From NCBI RefSeq assembly GCF_030646165.1, contig NZ_JAUTDO010000001.1:868001-932000 (forward strand): DNA of 64,000 bases, written 5' to 3'. The notes under the pieces are model-generated. The model did not search any database and was not told the origin of the DNA. It saw only the letters and a program-made list of their open reading frames with translations. Position numbers and translations under genes: made by a program. Source of the stretch: Conexibacter sp. CPCC 206217 (lineage in GTDB: Bacteria; Actinomycetota; Thermoleophilia; Solirubrobacterales; Solirubrobacteraceae). The stretch's first letter is position 1. Every line of letters begins with the position of its first letter. Shown here piece after piece: positions 35,877 through 44,916 of this stretch.

Positions 35877-36921
35877 CGGCGCCGACCGTGACCGCGGCCT
35901 TCACGACGCCGTCGCGCCGCTCGGCGACCGCCAGCAGCGCCTGCTCGAGATCCCCCCAAGCGAACTGGGCGTTGACGAGCTGCTCGTAGGGGAACTCGCC
36001 GTCGGCCAGCAGCTGCGCGCCGAGCGGCAGCAGCCCGTTCGGCGCCGCCCACGAGCCGCGCAGCTGCAGCCGGTTGTGGTGGATCCAGTCGACGTCGATC
36101 GGCACCGCGCCCGGTCCGTCGACGCCCGGCGTCGGACGGCCGCCGCCGGCCGCCTCGCCCATGAACACGACGATCCCGCCGAAGCGGCACATCAGCAGCG
36201 AGTCCTGCACCGAGCGCACCGTGGCGGTGTTCATGACCGCGTGGACGCCCTCGCCGCCGGTCAGCTCCAGCACGGCGGCGACGGGATCGCCGTCGTCGCG
36301 CGAGATGCACGCGGTCGCGCCGAGCTGCTCGCAGAGCGCGAAGCGCGAGGCGTCGGCGGCCGTGCCGACGACGATGATCCGGCGTGCGCCGCGCAGCTTC
36401 GCGACGCGCACCGCCAGCATCCCGATCGGGCCCGGTCCGACGATCGCGACGCTGCTCTCGAGCCCGACCTCGGCGAGGCGGTTGATGTCGAACGCCATCC
36501 CCATCGGCTCCAGCAGCACGGCCGCGCGGTCGGGGATCCCGTTGGTCTTCCAGACGATCCGGCGGTCGACCGCGACGCGCTCGGCGAAGAAGTCAAGTCT
36601 GAGCGTGCGGGCGCGGTTGGTGCAGTCGGCCATGCGGCCCATCAGGCAGCCGCGGCAGTAGCCGCAGGCCGCGCGCACCTGCGCGGCGACCGTGTCGCCG
36701 ACGACGAGCCCGTCGACGTCGTCGCCGACGCCGACCACCTCGGCGACCAGCTCATGGCCGAAGCGCTCCCAGTCCTTCGCGAGCGAGCGGGCACGCTGGA
36801 TGTCGGTCCCGCAGATGCCGACCAGCTTGGGGCGCAGCAGCACCTGGCCGGGCCCGGGCTCCGGCTCGGCGACATCGCGGAACTCGACTCTGAACGGTGC
36901 CTTCAGGAATGCGGCTCTCAT
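35869..36921 (-). CDS. Zinc-dependent polyol/alcohol dehydrogenase (MDR family)
   Basis: Sorbitol/threonine dehydrogenase-like enzyme of 350 aa. Zinc-site motifs are VGICGTDIQRARS, ERFGHELVAEVVGVG and CGYCRGCLMGRMADC (structural zinc); LLEPMGMAF gives the conserved Glu. The NAD site reads VAIVGPGPIGMLAVRVAKLRG. ATG 36921 overlaps the stop of the TIM-barrel gene. Together with the Gfo/Idh and SDR proteins this gives three different dehydrogenases in one operon. Confidence 0.87.
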   Translation of the reverse strand: MRAAFLKAPFRVEFRDVAEPEPGPGQVLLRPKLVGICGTDIQRARSLAKDWERFGHELVAEVVGVGDDVDGLVVGDTVAAQVRAACGYCRGCLMGRMADCTNRARTLRLDFFAERVAVDRRIVWKTNGIPDRAAVLLEPMGMAFDINRLAEVGLESSVAIVGPGPIGMLAVRVAKLRGARRIIVVGTAADASRFALCEQLGATACISRDDGDPVAAVLELTGGEGVHAVMNTATVRSVQDSLLMCRFGGIVVFMGEAAGGGRPTPGVDGPGAVPIDVDWIHHNRLQLRGSWAAPNGLLPLGAQLLADGEFPYEQLVNAQFAWGDLEQALLAVAERRDGVVKAAVTVGADV

Positions 36922-37820
36922 CGTGTCGGCTCCTTGTCGGCGGCGAGCGCGGCGATGTTCGCGAGGCTGCGCCGGCTCCACTCGTGCACGTCCTCGGGGT
37001 CGCAGTACGGGTCGAGCGTCAGCCACCCGTCGAAGCCCTCCGTCGCGAGCCCGGCGAGGATCTCGCGCCACGGCAGCGCGCCGTCTCCGACCGCGGTCGA
37101 GCGGGCGTGGCGGCGGTCGCCGTCGCGCAGCACGCGGCGGTCCTCGCCGTCGTCGGCGACGCTGTCGAGCACGACGCAGTCCTTCAGGTGGACGTTGACG
37201 ACGTACGGCCGCAGCGTCTCGTAGGCGGCGAGCGGGTCGACGTCGCAGAGGACGAAGTTGACAGGGTCGAAGGCGAGCGCGAGGCGCTCCCGGCCGACCG
37301 CCTCGACCAGCTCGCCGAGCGCCTGCGGCGAGCGCGCGACGTTGACGCGCGCGGCGTCCTCGGCGCGATGGTCGAAGTTGTTCTCGACCACGAGCGTCAC
37401 GCCGACCGCCTCGGCCTCCCGCGCCAACGGCGTCAGCGAGCGCGCGAGGTCGTCGACACGCTCGGCGACGCGCTCCGGCGGCGGCGGCGCGAGGTACAGC
37501 TGCACGTAGGGAGCCTCGAGCGCGACCGCCTCCTCGATCGCGGTGCGCGTCGCGTCGGCGGCGAAGCGCTCCAGCGCCGGCGCGCCGAAGCGGCCGCGCG
37601 AGGTGTCCTGGTTGACGGTGTAGGCGGTCAGCCCGTGCCGGTCCAGCAGCTCGCGGTAGTCGTCGAGCGGGAGCGCGCCGCGGTTGGACGGCCAGTAGTC
37701 GAGCTTGTCGACGCCGAGCTGCGCGAACTCGGCCGCGAGCGCGTCGGGGCTGCCGCGGAAGTCGTGGCCGGCGATGCCGAGTCCCTGTGCGCTCGGCACC
37801 ACGTCGCTGATCTGAGTCAT
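36918..37820 (-). CDS. TIM-barrel sugar isomerase/epimerase, copy 2
   Basis: Xylose-isomerase-like TIM barrel of 300 aa: GLGIAGHDFRGSPDALAAEF, LDYWPSNRGALPLDDYRELL, APYVQLYLAPPPPERVAERV and metal ligands in LVVENNFDHR (Glu), LAFDPVNFVL (Asp) and VVNVHLKDCVV (His). The usual fourth ligand, Glu in a GWxxxE context, appears as Asp in FDGWLTLDPYCDP. It is a tandem duplicate of the next gene upstream (37817) with a 4-bp overlap. Likely an inosose isomerase/dehydratase or hydroxypyruvate-isomerase-like enzyme. Confidence 0.85.
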   Translation of the reverse strand: MTQISDVVPSAQGLGIAGHDFRGSPDALAAEFAQLGVDKLDYWPSNRGALPLDDYRELLDRHGLTAYTVNQDTSRGRFGAPALERFAADATRTAIEEAVALEAPYVQLYLAPPPPERVAERVDDLARSLTPLAREAEAVGVTLVVENNFDHRAEDAARVNVARSPQALGELVEAVGRERLALAFDPVNFVLCDVDPLAAYETLRPYVVNVHLKDCVVLDSVADDGEDRRVLRDGDRRHARSTAVGDGALPWREILAGLATEGFDGWLTLDPYCDPEDVHEWSRRSLANIAALAADKEPTR

Positions 37821-38737
37821 CGTGTCATCGCTCTCGTTGTGGTCCAGGTCCCGATCCGCGGCCGCAGCCAGTCGAGGCTCGCTCGGCTCCAGCCGATCGT
37901 GTCGCGCGGCTCGCAGTGGGGGTCCAGCGTCAGCCAGCCGTCGAAGCCGTCGGCGGCGAGTCCGGCGATCAGCCGTTCCCAGCCCGTCGTGCCGGCGCCG
38001 ACGACGGCGGCACGAGCGGCGAGGCCGTCGCCGTCGCCGTCGCGCAGCACGCTGCGGTCGTGCGACGGTACGTCGGCGACGAGGGCGCGGTCGACCGGCA
38101 CGCAGTCCTTCAGGTGGACGTTGACGACGTGCTCGCGCATCGTCGCGAACGCGGCGGCGGGGTCGACGCCGCCGAGCACGAAGTTGCAGTGGTCGACGGT
38201 CAGCCGCAGGCGGTCGGCGCCAACCGCCTCCACCAGCGCGCAGAGCGCCTGCGGCGAGCGCGCGAGGTTGCGCCGCTGCGGATCCTCCCAGCGGTGGTCG
38301 AAGTCGTTCTCGACCAACAGCGCGATGCCGTGCTCGTGCGCCTGCGCCGCCGCCGGCGCGAGCGCCTCGGCGACCGCCGCGACCCGCTGCGCCAACGTGC
38401 CCGCGGCCGGCGGGCCGAGGTACAGCTGGACGTAGCGAGCGCCGAGCGCGACGGCGCGCTGGACCCCTTCGCGCGCCGCCGCGAGCGCCGCCTCCCGCTC
38501 TGCGGGCGGTCCGAAGCGGCCGCGGCCGGTGTCCGCGTTGACGGCGTACACCGTGACGTCGTGCTCTGCGAGCAGCTCGGCGTAGGCGTCGAGCGAGAGG
38601 TCGCCGAGGTTCGACGGCCACAGCTCCAGCGCGTGCAGCCCGAGCTCGCCGCCGAGCGCCGCGAGCGCCTCCCGCGGCGTGCCGCCGAGGTCGTGCCCGG
38701 CGATGCCGAGCCGCGGTGCGCGCACGTCAGTGGTCAT
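37817..38737 (-). CDS. TIM-barrel sugar isomerase/epimerase, copy 1
   Basis: Paralogue of the protein at 36918, 306 aa, aligned along its length: RLGIAGHDLGGTPREALAAL, LELWPSNLGDLSLDAYAELL, ARYVQLYLGPPAAGTLAQRV, LLVENDFDHRWEDPQRRN, LTVDHCNFVLGG, VVNVHLKDCVP and FDGWLTLDPHCEPRD. The same Asp-for-Glu change is present. Divergence is moderate, which suggests that the two copies act on different epimers or form a heteromer. The start overlaps the ATPase gene by 11 bp. Confidence 0.85.
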   Translation of the reverse strand: MTTDVRAPRLGIAGHDLGGTPREALAALGGELGLHALELWPSNLGDLSLDAYAELLAEHDVTVYAVNADTGRGRFGPPAEREAALAAAREGVQRAVALGARYVQLYLGPPAAGTLAQRVAAVAEALAPAAAQAHEHGIALLVENDFDHRWEDPQRRNLARSPQALCALVEAVGADRLRLTVDHCNFVLGGVDPAAAFATMREHVVNVHLKDCVPVDRALVADVPSHDRSVLRDGDGDGLAARAAVVGAGTTGWERLIAGLAADGFDGWLTLDPHCEPRDTIGWSRASLDWLRPRIGTWTTTRAMTR

Positions 38738-39542
38738 GCCCGCCCTTCTCGGCGAGGTTGTGCGGAACGGGGTGCGCTCCGCCGACCATCAGCCGCACGA
38801 CCTCCTCGATCGAGGTCTCCTCGCAGCGCATGTCGGCGACCTTGTGGCCGCGCAGCATCACGACGATGCGGTCGGCGACCTCGAACACCTCCGGCATGCT
38901 GTGGCTGACCAGCACGACGCCGAGGCCCGAGCGCTTCAGCGTGCCGATCAGCTCGGCCACCTTGCGCTGCTCGGGCACGCCGAGCGCGGCAGACGGCTCG
39001 TCCATGATCACCAGACGCGCCTGCCAGTGCACGGCGCGCGCGATCGCGACGGCCTTCTTCTGGCCGCCCGAGAGGACTCTGATCGGCGCGTCGATGTCCT
39101 TCAGCTCGATGTCGAGCGTCTTCAGCGTCTCGCGCGCCTGCTCGCGCATCGCCTTGCGCGCGAGCCGCGAGCCCCACCGCCGCGACAGCCGCAGCTCGCG
39201 GCCGAGGAAGATGTTCGCCGCGGCGTCGAGGTTCTCGCAGCACGCGAGATCCTGGAAGATCGTCTCGATCCCGCGGTCGCGCGCCTCGGTCGGGGAGCCG
39301 AGCGACACCTCCGCCCCGTCGATCGCGATCGTCCCGCTGGAGGGCGGGAAAACGCCGGAGGCGAGGTTCATCAGCGTCGTCTTGCCGGCGCCGTTGTCGC
39401 CGACGACGGCCACGCACTCGCCGCCATGGACGCTGAAGCTGACGCCCTCGGCCGCCGTGACGGCTCCGAATCTGCGCGTCGCGTTGCGAAACTCCAACCG
39501 CGGCGGCTCCACCGCTGCGGACGACTCGACCGCGGCGCTCAT
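38727..39542 (-). CDS. Single-domain sugar ABC transporter ATPase (FrcA-like)
   Basis: Nucleotide-binding subunit of 271 aa with one domain only: Walker A VGDNGAGKTTL, Q-loop IETIFQDLACCENLDAAANIF, signature VLSGGQKKAVAIARAV and Walker B LVIMDEPSAALG, with the H-loop in VLVSHSMPEVFEVAD. The other two importers in this window use tandem-domain ATPases of 500 residues or more, so this one must work as a homodimer. ATG 39542 overlaps the permease stop (ATGA). Confidence 0.91.
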   Translation of the reverse strand: MSAAVESSAAVEPPRLEFRNATRRFGAVTAAEGVSFSVHGGECVAVVGDNGAGKTTLMNLASGVFPPSSGTIAIDGAEVSLGSPTEARDRGIETIFQDLACCENLDAAANIFLGRELRLSRRWGSRLARKAMREQARETLKTLDIELKDIDAPIRVLSGGQKKAVAIARAVHWQARLVIMDEPSAALGVPEQRKVAELIGTLKRSGLGVVLVSHSMPEVFEVADRIVVMLRGHKVADMRCEETSIEEVVRLMVGGAHPVPHNLAEKGGHDH

Positions 39543-40615
39543 GACAGCTCCGTGCGAGCGCGGTCGACGACGACGGCCAGCACGATCACGAGCCCGACAG
39601 CGATGAACTGCCAGTACGGGTTGACGCCGAGGATCACGAGCCCGTTCTGGATCACGGCGATGATCAGCACGCCGACGAGCGTGCCGCCGACGTTGCCGGC
39701 GCCGCCGAACATCGACGTGCCGCCGATCACGACCGCGGCGATCGACTGCAGCAACGTCGCGTCGCCGGTGATCGCGGAGCCGCTGGTGAAGCGCAGCACG
39801 TAGACGAGCCCCGCGATCCCCGCGAGCACCGAGCAGAGCACGAACGTCATCATCGACGTGCGTCTGACCGCGACGCCCGCGCGCCGCGCCGCGTTGCGGT
39901 TGCCGCCGACTGCGTAGACGTGCCGGCCGAAACGGGTCTTGGCCAGGATCCACCAGCCGGCGACGAACAGCGCGCCGACCAGCACGACCATGTTCGGCAC
40001 GATCCCGGTGACGTCGCGCAGCTCGCGCTGGCTGAGGCCGTCGGGCGTGCTGAAGAACGACAGCGAGCCGTCGTGCAGATAGGCGACGTACCCGTTGCCG
40101 ACCTGGTTGAGCGCGTTGGTGTCGAGGCTGACCGGCTGCCCGTGCGACAGCAGCAGGCCGATCCCCTGGGCGACGCCGTAGATGCCGAGCGTCGCGATGA
40201 ACGGCGGGATCCGCAGGCCCTCGACGATCGCTCCGTTGGTGACGCCCGCGACGACGCCCACGCCGATCGCCACGCCGACGCCGACGAGCACCAGCAGGAC
40301 CGCGGAGGTGTCCGCCCCCAGCGCGTTCATCGCGAGCGCCGCCAGGACCGAGGAGACGCCGGCGACGAAGCCGGCGGAGAGGTCGATGCCGCCGGTCATG
40401 ATCACGAACGTCTGTCCCAGCGCCAGCAGCGCGAGGATCGAGGCGTTGAGCAGGATGCTCTGGAAGTTGAAGACGTCGAAGAAGCCCTGGCCGGTGATCG
40501 AGAAGACGATCAGAAGCACGAGCAGGAACATCCACGACCACTGGCGCAGCAGCGTCGCGACGCCCTCCGCGAGCGCCTTGTGCTGGCTGCGCGTGGATGC
40601 GGCCTCGGCGATCAC
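39539..40615 (-). CDS. Ribose-type ABC transporter permease
   Basis: RbsC-like membrane protein, 358 aa from GTG 40615, the only plausible start because no ATG lies between it and the binding-protein gene. Signatures: LLALGQTFVIMTGGIDLSAG, GVTNGAIVEGLRIPPFIATLG, TRFGRHVYAVGGNRNAARRAGV and LLQSIAAVVIGGTSMFGGAG. About ten membrane helices. Its gap of 104 bp to the binding-protein gene has no other gene; the binding protein may be expressed more strongly than the permease. Confidence 0.9.
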   Translation of the reverse strand: MIAEAASTRSQHKALAEGVATLLRQWSWMFLLVLLIVFSITGQGFFDVFNFQSILLNASILALLALGQTFVIMTGGIDLSAGFVAGVSSVLAALAMNALGADTSAVLLVLVGVGVAIGVGVVAGVTNGAIVEGLRIPPFIATLGIYGVAQGIGLLLSHGQPVSLDTNALNQVGNGYVAYLHDGSLSFFSTPDGLSQRELRDVTGIVPNMVVLVGALFVAGWWILAKTRFGRHVYAVGGNRNAARRAGVAVRRTSMMTFVLCSVLAGIAGLVYVLRFTSGSAITGDATLLQSIAAVVIGGTSMFGGAGNVGGTLVGVLIIAVIQNGLVILGVNPYWQFIAVGLVIVLAVVVDRARTELS

Positions 40616-40719
40616 GACGCCACCGAGCCCGGGCCCTGGCCGGCAGCGGGACGGACTGTCCCGCCGCCGGCGGTGCGGTGCGGCCGGTGGCCGCTGCGAT
40701 AGGTGCCGGTCATCATCTC

Positions 40720-41769
40720 TCAGCCGTAGATCAGAGCCTGGTTGGCGGGCTCGTCGACGTTCTCGCGCGTGATCACCTTGACGCCCAGCGTCTGGAGCCG
40801 CTCGACCTCCTCGTCGTTGAGCGCGGCAACCGCGTCGCGCACGCCGGCGGCGCCCATGTCGGTCGTCTGCTGAGCGATCAGCAGGTCGACGATGCCCTCT
40901 CTGAGAGCGTCCGCGCCGGCCTTGCGCGCGTCGAAGTAGGCGACCGCGACGTCGTCGGAGACGTTCGCCTGGCGGACCGCCTGCACGACGCCGTCGGAGG
41001 CGTAGCCGTCGGTGCCGAAGATCCCCGTGATGTCGGGGTCGCGCTGAAGCGCGGCGGCGACGTCGGCGGCCGCCTTGCTGGAGTCCTCGTTGCAGTAGCC
41101 GTGGCCGACGATCTTGACGCTGCCGTCCGTCGCGTCGACCGCTCTCTTGCAGCCGCGGAAGCGATCGTCTGAGGAGGTGACGCCCGGCTGGACGTCCTCC
41201 ACGAAGATCTTGCCTCTGCCGCCCATCTCCTTGATCAGCGCCTCGCACGCCGTCTGGCCGCCGCCGGCGTTGTCGGAGGTGATCAGTGAGACGGGGAAGC
41301 TGACGTCACCGCCCTCGTAGTCGCCGTCGCCGACCGGCGTGTCGATCGTGACGACCGGGATGCCGGCGTCGTTGGCGCGCTGCAGCGGGCCGATCATCGC
41401 CTTCGGGTCCGTCGGGGACACGACCATGGCATCCACTCTGCGCGCCGTGAGCGCGTCGACCATCGGCGTCTGCAGAACCGGGTCGTACTTCTGCGGGGCC
41501 TGCACGGTGAGGGCGACGCCGAGCTTGTCCGCCTCGGCCTGCGCACCCGCCTGCACCGACGAGTAGAACGGGCTGGCGTTGCCGAGCACGAGGCCGACGG
41601 TGAGCCCTTCGTTGTCGCTCGCCGAGCTGTCTGCGGTCGTGTCCGCCGCGGTCGCGGCCGCGGCCGTCGTGCCGCTGTCCGCCTCATCGTTGGAGCTGCC
41701 GCAGCCGAACGCGGCGCCCGCCACGACGAGGCTGGTCACGGCCGCGAGAATGCTTGCCCTGAGACTCAT
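40720..41769 (-). CDS. Sugar-binding lipoprotein of ABC importer
   Basis: Type I periplasmic-binding protein of 349 aa. Signal sequence with lipobox VAGAAFGCGSS (Cys about 23), an alanine/threonine-rich linker, then GLTVGLVLGNASPFYSSVQAG, DAMVVSPTDPKAMIGPLQRA, GIPVVTIDTPVGDGDYEG and DDVAVAYFDARKAGADALREG. It resembles ribose/inositol-binding proteins. First gene of a ten-gene operon. Arginines are often AGA, as in the other exported proteins. Confidence 0.9.
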   Translation of the reverse strand: MSLRASILAAVTSLVVAGAAFGCGSSNDEADSGTTAAAATAADTTADSSASDNEGLTVGLVLGNASPFYSSVQAGAQAEADKLGVALTVQAPQKYDPVLQTPMVDALTARRVDAMVVSPTDPKAMIGPLQRANDAGIPVVTIDTPVGDGDYEGGDVSFPVSLITSDNAGGGQTACEALIKEMGGRGKIFVEDVQPGVTSSDDRFRGCKRAVDATDGSVKIVGHGYCNEDSSKAAADVAAALQRDPDITGIFGTDGYASDGVVQAVRQANVSDDVAVAYFDARKAGADALREGIVDLLIAQQTTDMGAAGVRDAVAALNDEEVERLQTLGVKVITRENVDEPANQALIYG

Positions 41770-41905
41770 GCTGATCGCTCTTTCTGTCGTTATGCGGAAC
41801 GTTTGGTGTCAACTGCACCTGCACGTGGGCCCAGGGGGGCACTGACCCGCGTACTACACGTACATCGAGAGGAGACTGCGAGAATGGTGAGTTGTCGCTA
41901 CTTCA

Positions 41906-41927
41906 GCGTCGATTAAATGATCGACGC
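41906..41927. promoter_or_regulatory. Hairpin or palindromic operator between ThDP gene and importer
   Basis: GCGTCGAT and ATCGACGC form a perfect 8-bp inverted repeat around TAAATG. It lies 36 bp behind the ThDP-enzyme stop and about 140 bp before the binding-protein start. No T-run follows, so it could be a terminator or a regulator site. The rest of 41770-41962 holds no gene. Confidence 0.4.
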
Positions 41928-41962
41928 GCCGGCTTCGCCGAGCCGAGGCCGATGCTCCTTGG

Positions 41963-43768
41963 TTACACGAGAGAAGTGGTGGTGATCTCCGCCTGCTGCT
42001 CGGCCAGCACACGGTTGACGTCCCAGTGACCCGAGGCCCGTCCGCGCGGCGCCGGCTCGCTGACGACCTCGACGACGTAGGGACGCCCCGACGCGATCGC
42101 GACGTCGATCGCCGCGCGCAGGTCGCCGGGCCGCTCGACCCGCACCGCGCCTGCGCCCGCCGCCGTCGCGATCGCCGCGATGTTGAGCGCCGGCAGCCCG
42201 GTGTCGTCGTTGGAGAACGCCGTGCCGAACAGCTCGTTGTCGAAGTGCTTGCGATGGTAGACGGCGATCGAGCTGAAGAGCGCGTTGTTGCGCACGATCC
42301 AGACGACGGGGATCTCGTACTCGACCGCCGTCACCAGCGCGGTCATCAACGACGTGAAGCCGCCGTCGCCGATCTCGGCGACGACGACGCGGTCGGGCTC
42401 GGCCACCTTCGCGCCGAGCGAGGCGGCGATCGCGAAGCCCATCGTCCCCCAGCCGCTGGGGAAGTGCAGCAGCCGCGGGCCGTCGACGGGAAAGGTCTGC
42501 GCGATCGCACCACGCAGGCCGGCGTCGCAGAAGAGGATCCCGTCGGCGGGCATCGCGCCGCGCAGATCGGCCATCAGCCGCTCGGGCTTGATCGGCAGCG
42601 CGTCCGTCAGCAGCGAGGCGGCTATTTCCTGCTCCCAGCTGCGGCTGATCTCGGCCAGCTCCGGCGCGCGCCACCAGGGTGCCGCGGGGCCGGTCGCGGA
42701 GGTCGCGCGCAGCTGCTCGTGGATGTCCTCCACGGCCGCGCGCACGTCGGCCTGGATCCCGATGCGGACGTCGTACTGGCGACCGATCACCGACGGGTCG
42801 ATGTCGACCTGCACGATCGCGCTGCGGTCGGCGCTGAGCGTGTGCTCGGGACTCCAGGAGCTCATGTCGAACTCGGCCAGGCGACTGCCGAGCACGAGCA
42901 CGCAGTCGGCGCTGGTGATCAGCGCGTGCGCCGGCTTGGTCCCGAAGGGCGAGACGAAGCCGCCGTAGAGCTCGTGGTACTTGGAGATCGCGCCCTGGCC
43001 GCTGAGTGTCGTGACGACCGGGATCTGCAGCTGCTCGGCGAGCGCGGTGATCGCGCCGTCGGCGTCGGCCAGGACGGCTCCGCCGCCCGCCAGGATCAGC
43101 GGACGCCGCGCGCTGGCGAACAGCTCGGCCGCGCGCACGACGGCGTCGCGGTCGGGCCGGGGACGCGCCGCGAGCGCTCCGCGCGCGGCGATGTCGGGGA
43201 TCTCGTACGCCTGCTTGTGCGAGAAGATGTCCAGCGGCACGCTCATCAGGATCGGGCCGGGAGCGCCGGTGAGCGCGACCCGGAACGCCGTCGCGATGCC
43301 GAACATCAGCACGTCGGGGTGGGCGACGCGCCATGCGCGCTTGGTCAGCGGCCGGGCGATCTCCCACTGGCTCGTGTCGCTGTGGAGGCTGACCTCCTGG
43401 AAGCCGTCGCGGCCGGCGTAGTAGCTCTGCGACTCGCCCGAGATCACGATCACGCCGGAGCAGTCCAGCGATGCGTCGCCGAGCGCGGCGACCGTGTTGG
43501 CCATGCCCGGGCCGCTCGTGGTGAGCACCACGGCGGGACGGTGGGAGACGCGGTAGTAGCCGTCGGCGGCGTGCACCGCCACCTGCTCGTGGCGGGTGCT
43601 GACGTAGCGGATCGTGGATCGTGACAGCGCATCGAGGAAGGCGACGTTGGTGTGGCCGGCGACGCCGAAGACGACGTCCACCCCGGCCTGCTCCAAAGCG
43701 CTGACAAGCGCCTGCGCGCCCGTGACCGTCGCCGATCTGCCGCCGGCGGTCGTTGTGTCGAGGCTCAC
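41963..43768 (-). CDS. ThDP-dependent enzyme, acetolactate synthase-like
   Basis: Three-domain thiamine-diphosphate enzyme of 601 aa. N-terminal domain: GVDVVFGVAGHTNVAFLDAL, STRHEQVAVHAADGYYRVS with the catalytic glutamate in RHEQ, and SGPGMANTVAALGDA. Central domain: RRPLILAGGGAVLADADGAI. C-terminal domain: the diphosphate motif VVAEIGDGGFTSLMTALVTA ending at VRNNALFSS. It could be a decarboxylase or carboligase; IolD-type ring hydrolase features were not found. GTG 43768 is the only start close to the IclR stop. It probably provides a step for the downstream operon. Confidence 0.86.
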   Translation of the reverse strand: MSLDTTTAGGRSATVTGAQALVSALEQAGVDVVFGVAGHTNVAFLDALSRSTIRYVSTRHEQVAVHAADGYYRVSHRPAVVLTTSGPGMANTVAALGDASLDCSGVIVISGESQSYYAGRDGFQEVSLHSDTSQWEIARPLTKRAWRVAHPDVLMFGIATAFRVALTGAPGPILMSVPLDIFSHKQAYEIPDIAARGALAARPRPDRDAVVRAAELFASARRPLILAGGGAVLADADGAITALAEQLQIPVVTTLSGQGAISKYHELYGGFVSPFGTKPAHALITSADCVLVLGSRLAEFDMSSWSPEHTLSADRSAIVQVDIDPSVIGRQYDVRIGIQADVRAAVEDIHEQLRATSATGPAAPWWRAPELAEISRSWEQEIAASLLTDALPIKPERLMADLRGAMPADGILFCDAGLRGAIAQTFPVDGPRLLHFPSGWGTMGFAIAASLGAKVAEPDRVVVAEIGDGGFTSLMTALVTAVEYEIPVVWIVRNNALFSSIAVYHRKHFDNELFGTAFSNDDTGLPALNIAAIATAAGAGAVRVERPGDLRAAIDVAIASGRPYVVEVVSEPAPRGRASGHWDVNRVLAEQQAEITTTSLV

Positions 43769-43769
43769 G

Positions 43770-44603
43770 TCAAAGGCCTTTCTCGCGGGTGGACTGCTGC
43801 TCGAGGTTGTGGGACATCGCATGCGCCAGCTCGACGAGCCGCTGCACCGCACGCGTGCGGTCGCCGCCCGACATACGACCGATCGGGCCGGTGATGCCGA
43901 CGGCGGCGACGACGAGTCCGAGGTCGTCGTGGATCGGGGCAGCGAGACAGACGAGCCCGGGGGCGAACTCCTCGACGTCGATCGCGTGCCCCTGCTCCTG
44001 GACGGTCGCGATGTTGCGCTCGAGCGCCTCGGGATCGGTGATCGTGTGCTCGGTCACCTGCTCCAGCGGCTTGGAGCCGATCAGCTCCCAGCGGCTGGCG
44101 CGGTCCAGACCGGCGACGAGCACCTTGCCGACCGCGGTGCAGTGGATGTCGCGCCGCGTGCCGATCGGCGCCGCGGCGCGCAGAGCGTGCGGGCTCTCGA
44201 CCGAGTCGATGTAGATCACCTCGGAACGATCGAGCACCGCGACGTAGCCGGTCTCGCCGATCTCGGCCACGGCCGTCTCGAACAGCTCGCGCATCCGGCG
44301 CGAGAGCGCCGCTCCCGACTGCAGCCGCAACGAGGCTCGCGCGCAGAGGGCGGACATCCGCAGCCCCATGCCGTAGCGCAACGACGACGGGTCCTGACTG
44401 ACGAGCCCGCGTGCCTCGAGGTTCGCCAGCATCCGGTGCACGGTGGCCTTCGGCATGTCGAGTTGCTCGACGAGCTCCGAGAGGCTGATGTCGTCCTGCG
44501 CCAGCAGGATCTCCTCCAGCACGCGCAGCACCCGCTGCACCGACTGCGAGAGACCCTGCTGAGCCCCGTCGACCTCCGGGAGCATTTTGGAACTCGTTTC
44601 CAT
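43770..44603 (-). CDS. IclR-family transcription regulator
   Basis: Regulator of 277 aa with an N-terminal winged helix (VQRVLRVLEEILLAQDDISLSEL, LDMPKATVHRMLANLEARGLV) and a C-terminal effector domain (GYVAVLDRSEVIYIDSVES, DIHCTAVGKVLVAGL, CLAAPIHDDLGLVVAAVGITG). ATG 44603 lies 6 bases behind a perfect-looking promoter and is taken as a leaderless start; ATG 44585 is the alternative. An IclR-type palindrome covers the first codons. It precedes the ThDP enzyme and sugar operon on the same strand and likely controls them. Confidence 0.9.
   Translation of the reverse strand: METSSKMLPEVDGAQQGLSQSVQRVLRVLEEILLAQDDISLSELVEQLDMPKATVHRMLANLEARGLVSQDPSSLRYGMGLRMSALCARASLRLQSGAALSRRMRELFETAVAEIGETGYVAVLDRSEVIYIDSVESPHALRAAAPIGTRRDIHCTAVGKVLVAGLDRASRWELIGSKPLEQVTEHTITDPEALERNIATVQEQGHAIDVEEFAPGLVCLAAPIHDDLGLVVAAVGITGPIGRMSGGDRTRAVQRLVELAHAMSHNLEQQSTREKGL
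44588..44602. promoter_or_regulatory. IclR-type autoregulatory operator
   Basis: TGGAACTCGTTTCCA has the TGGAA-N5-TTCCA arms of the known IclR consensus. It begins at the predicted transcription start, inside the first codons of the regulator gene, an unusual but effective place for autorepression. Confidence 0.6.
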
Positions 44604-44609
44604 TTTGGG

Positions 44610-44639
44610 AGTATAGGCAGCGCCTTCAGGGACCGTCAA
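44610..44639 (-). promoter_or_regulatory. Sigma-70 type promoter of the IclR gene
   Basis: TTGACG (44634-44639), an 18-base spacer and TATACT (44610-44615). The -10 box ends 6 bases before the ATG at 44603. Confidence 0.65.
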
Positions 44640-44916
44640 GAAATAAGTCACCGTGACACGCCAACGCTCACCATCATGTCCACCGCGTTCGTTTAGTCAC
44701 AAGGCCACCAAGAGAACGGCGCTTCGTCACGAGGCCCGTCACAGTCACTTACCATTGATAATTACGCTGCTACATCGCGGCCGGGGCTTGCCTTCCTCAC
44801 GCGCGAGGTGTCGTCGCGATCATCGCGGGAGTCCCCGAGTGATCCATCCGGCGCGTTCTACCGCATTGTGACGTGATGGGTCGGGAACGTCTTTTCCTTC
44901 TGAAGGCGCCCCGGCG

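Noticed and set aside
41963..43768. IolD (trihydroxycyclohexanedione hydrolase) assignment for the ThDP enzyme
   Set aside because: The characteristic N-terminal IolD segments are not seen; it reads as a general acetolactate-synthase-like protein.
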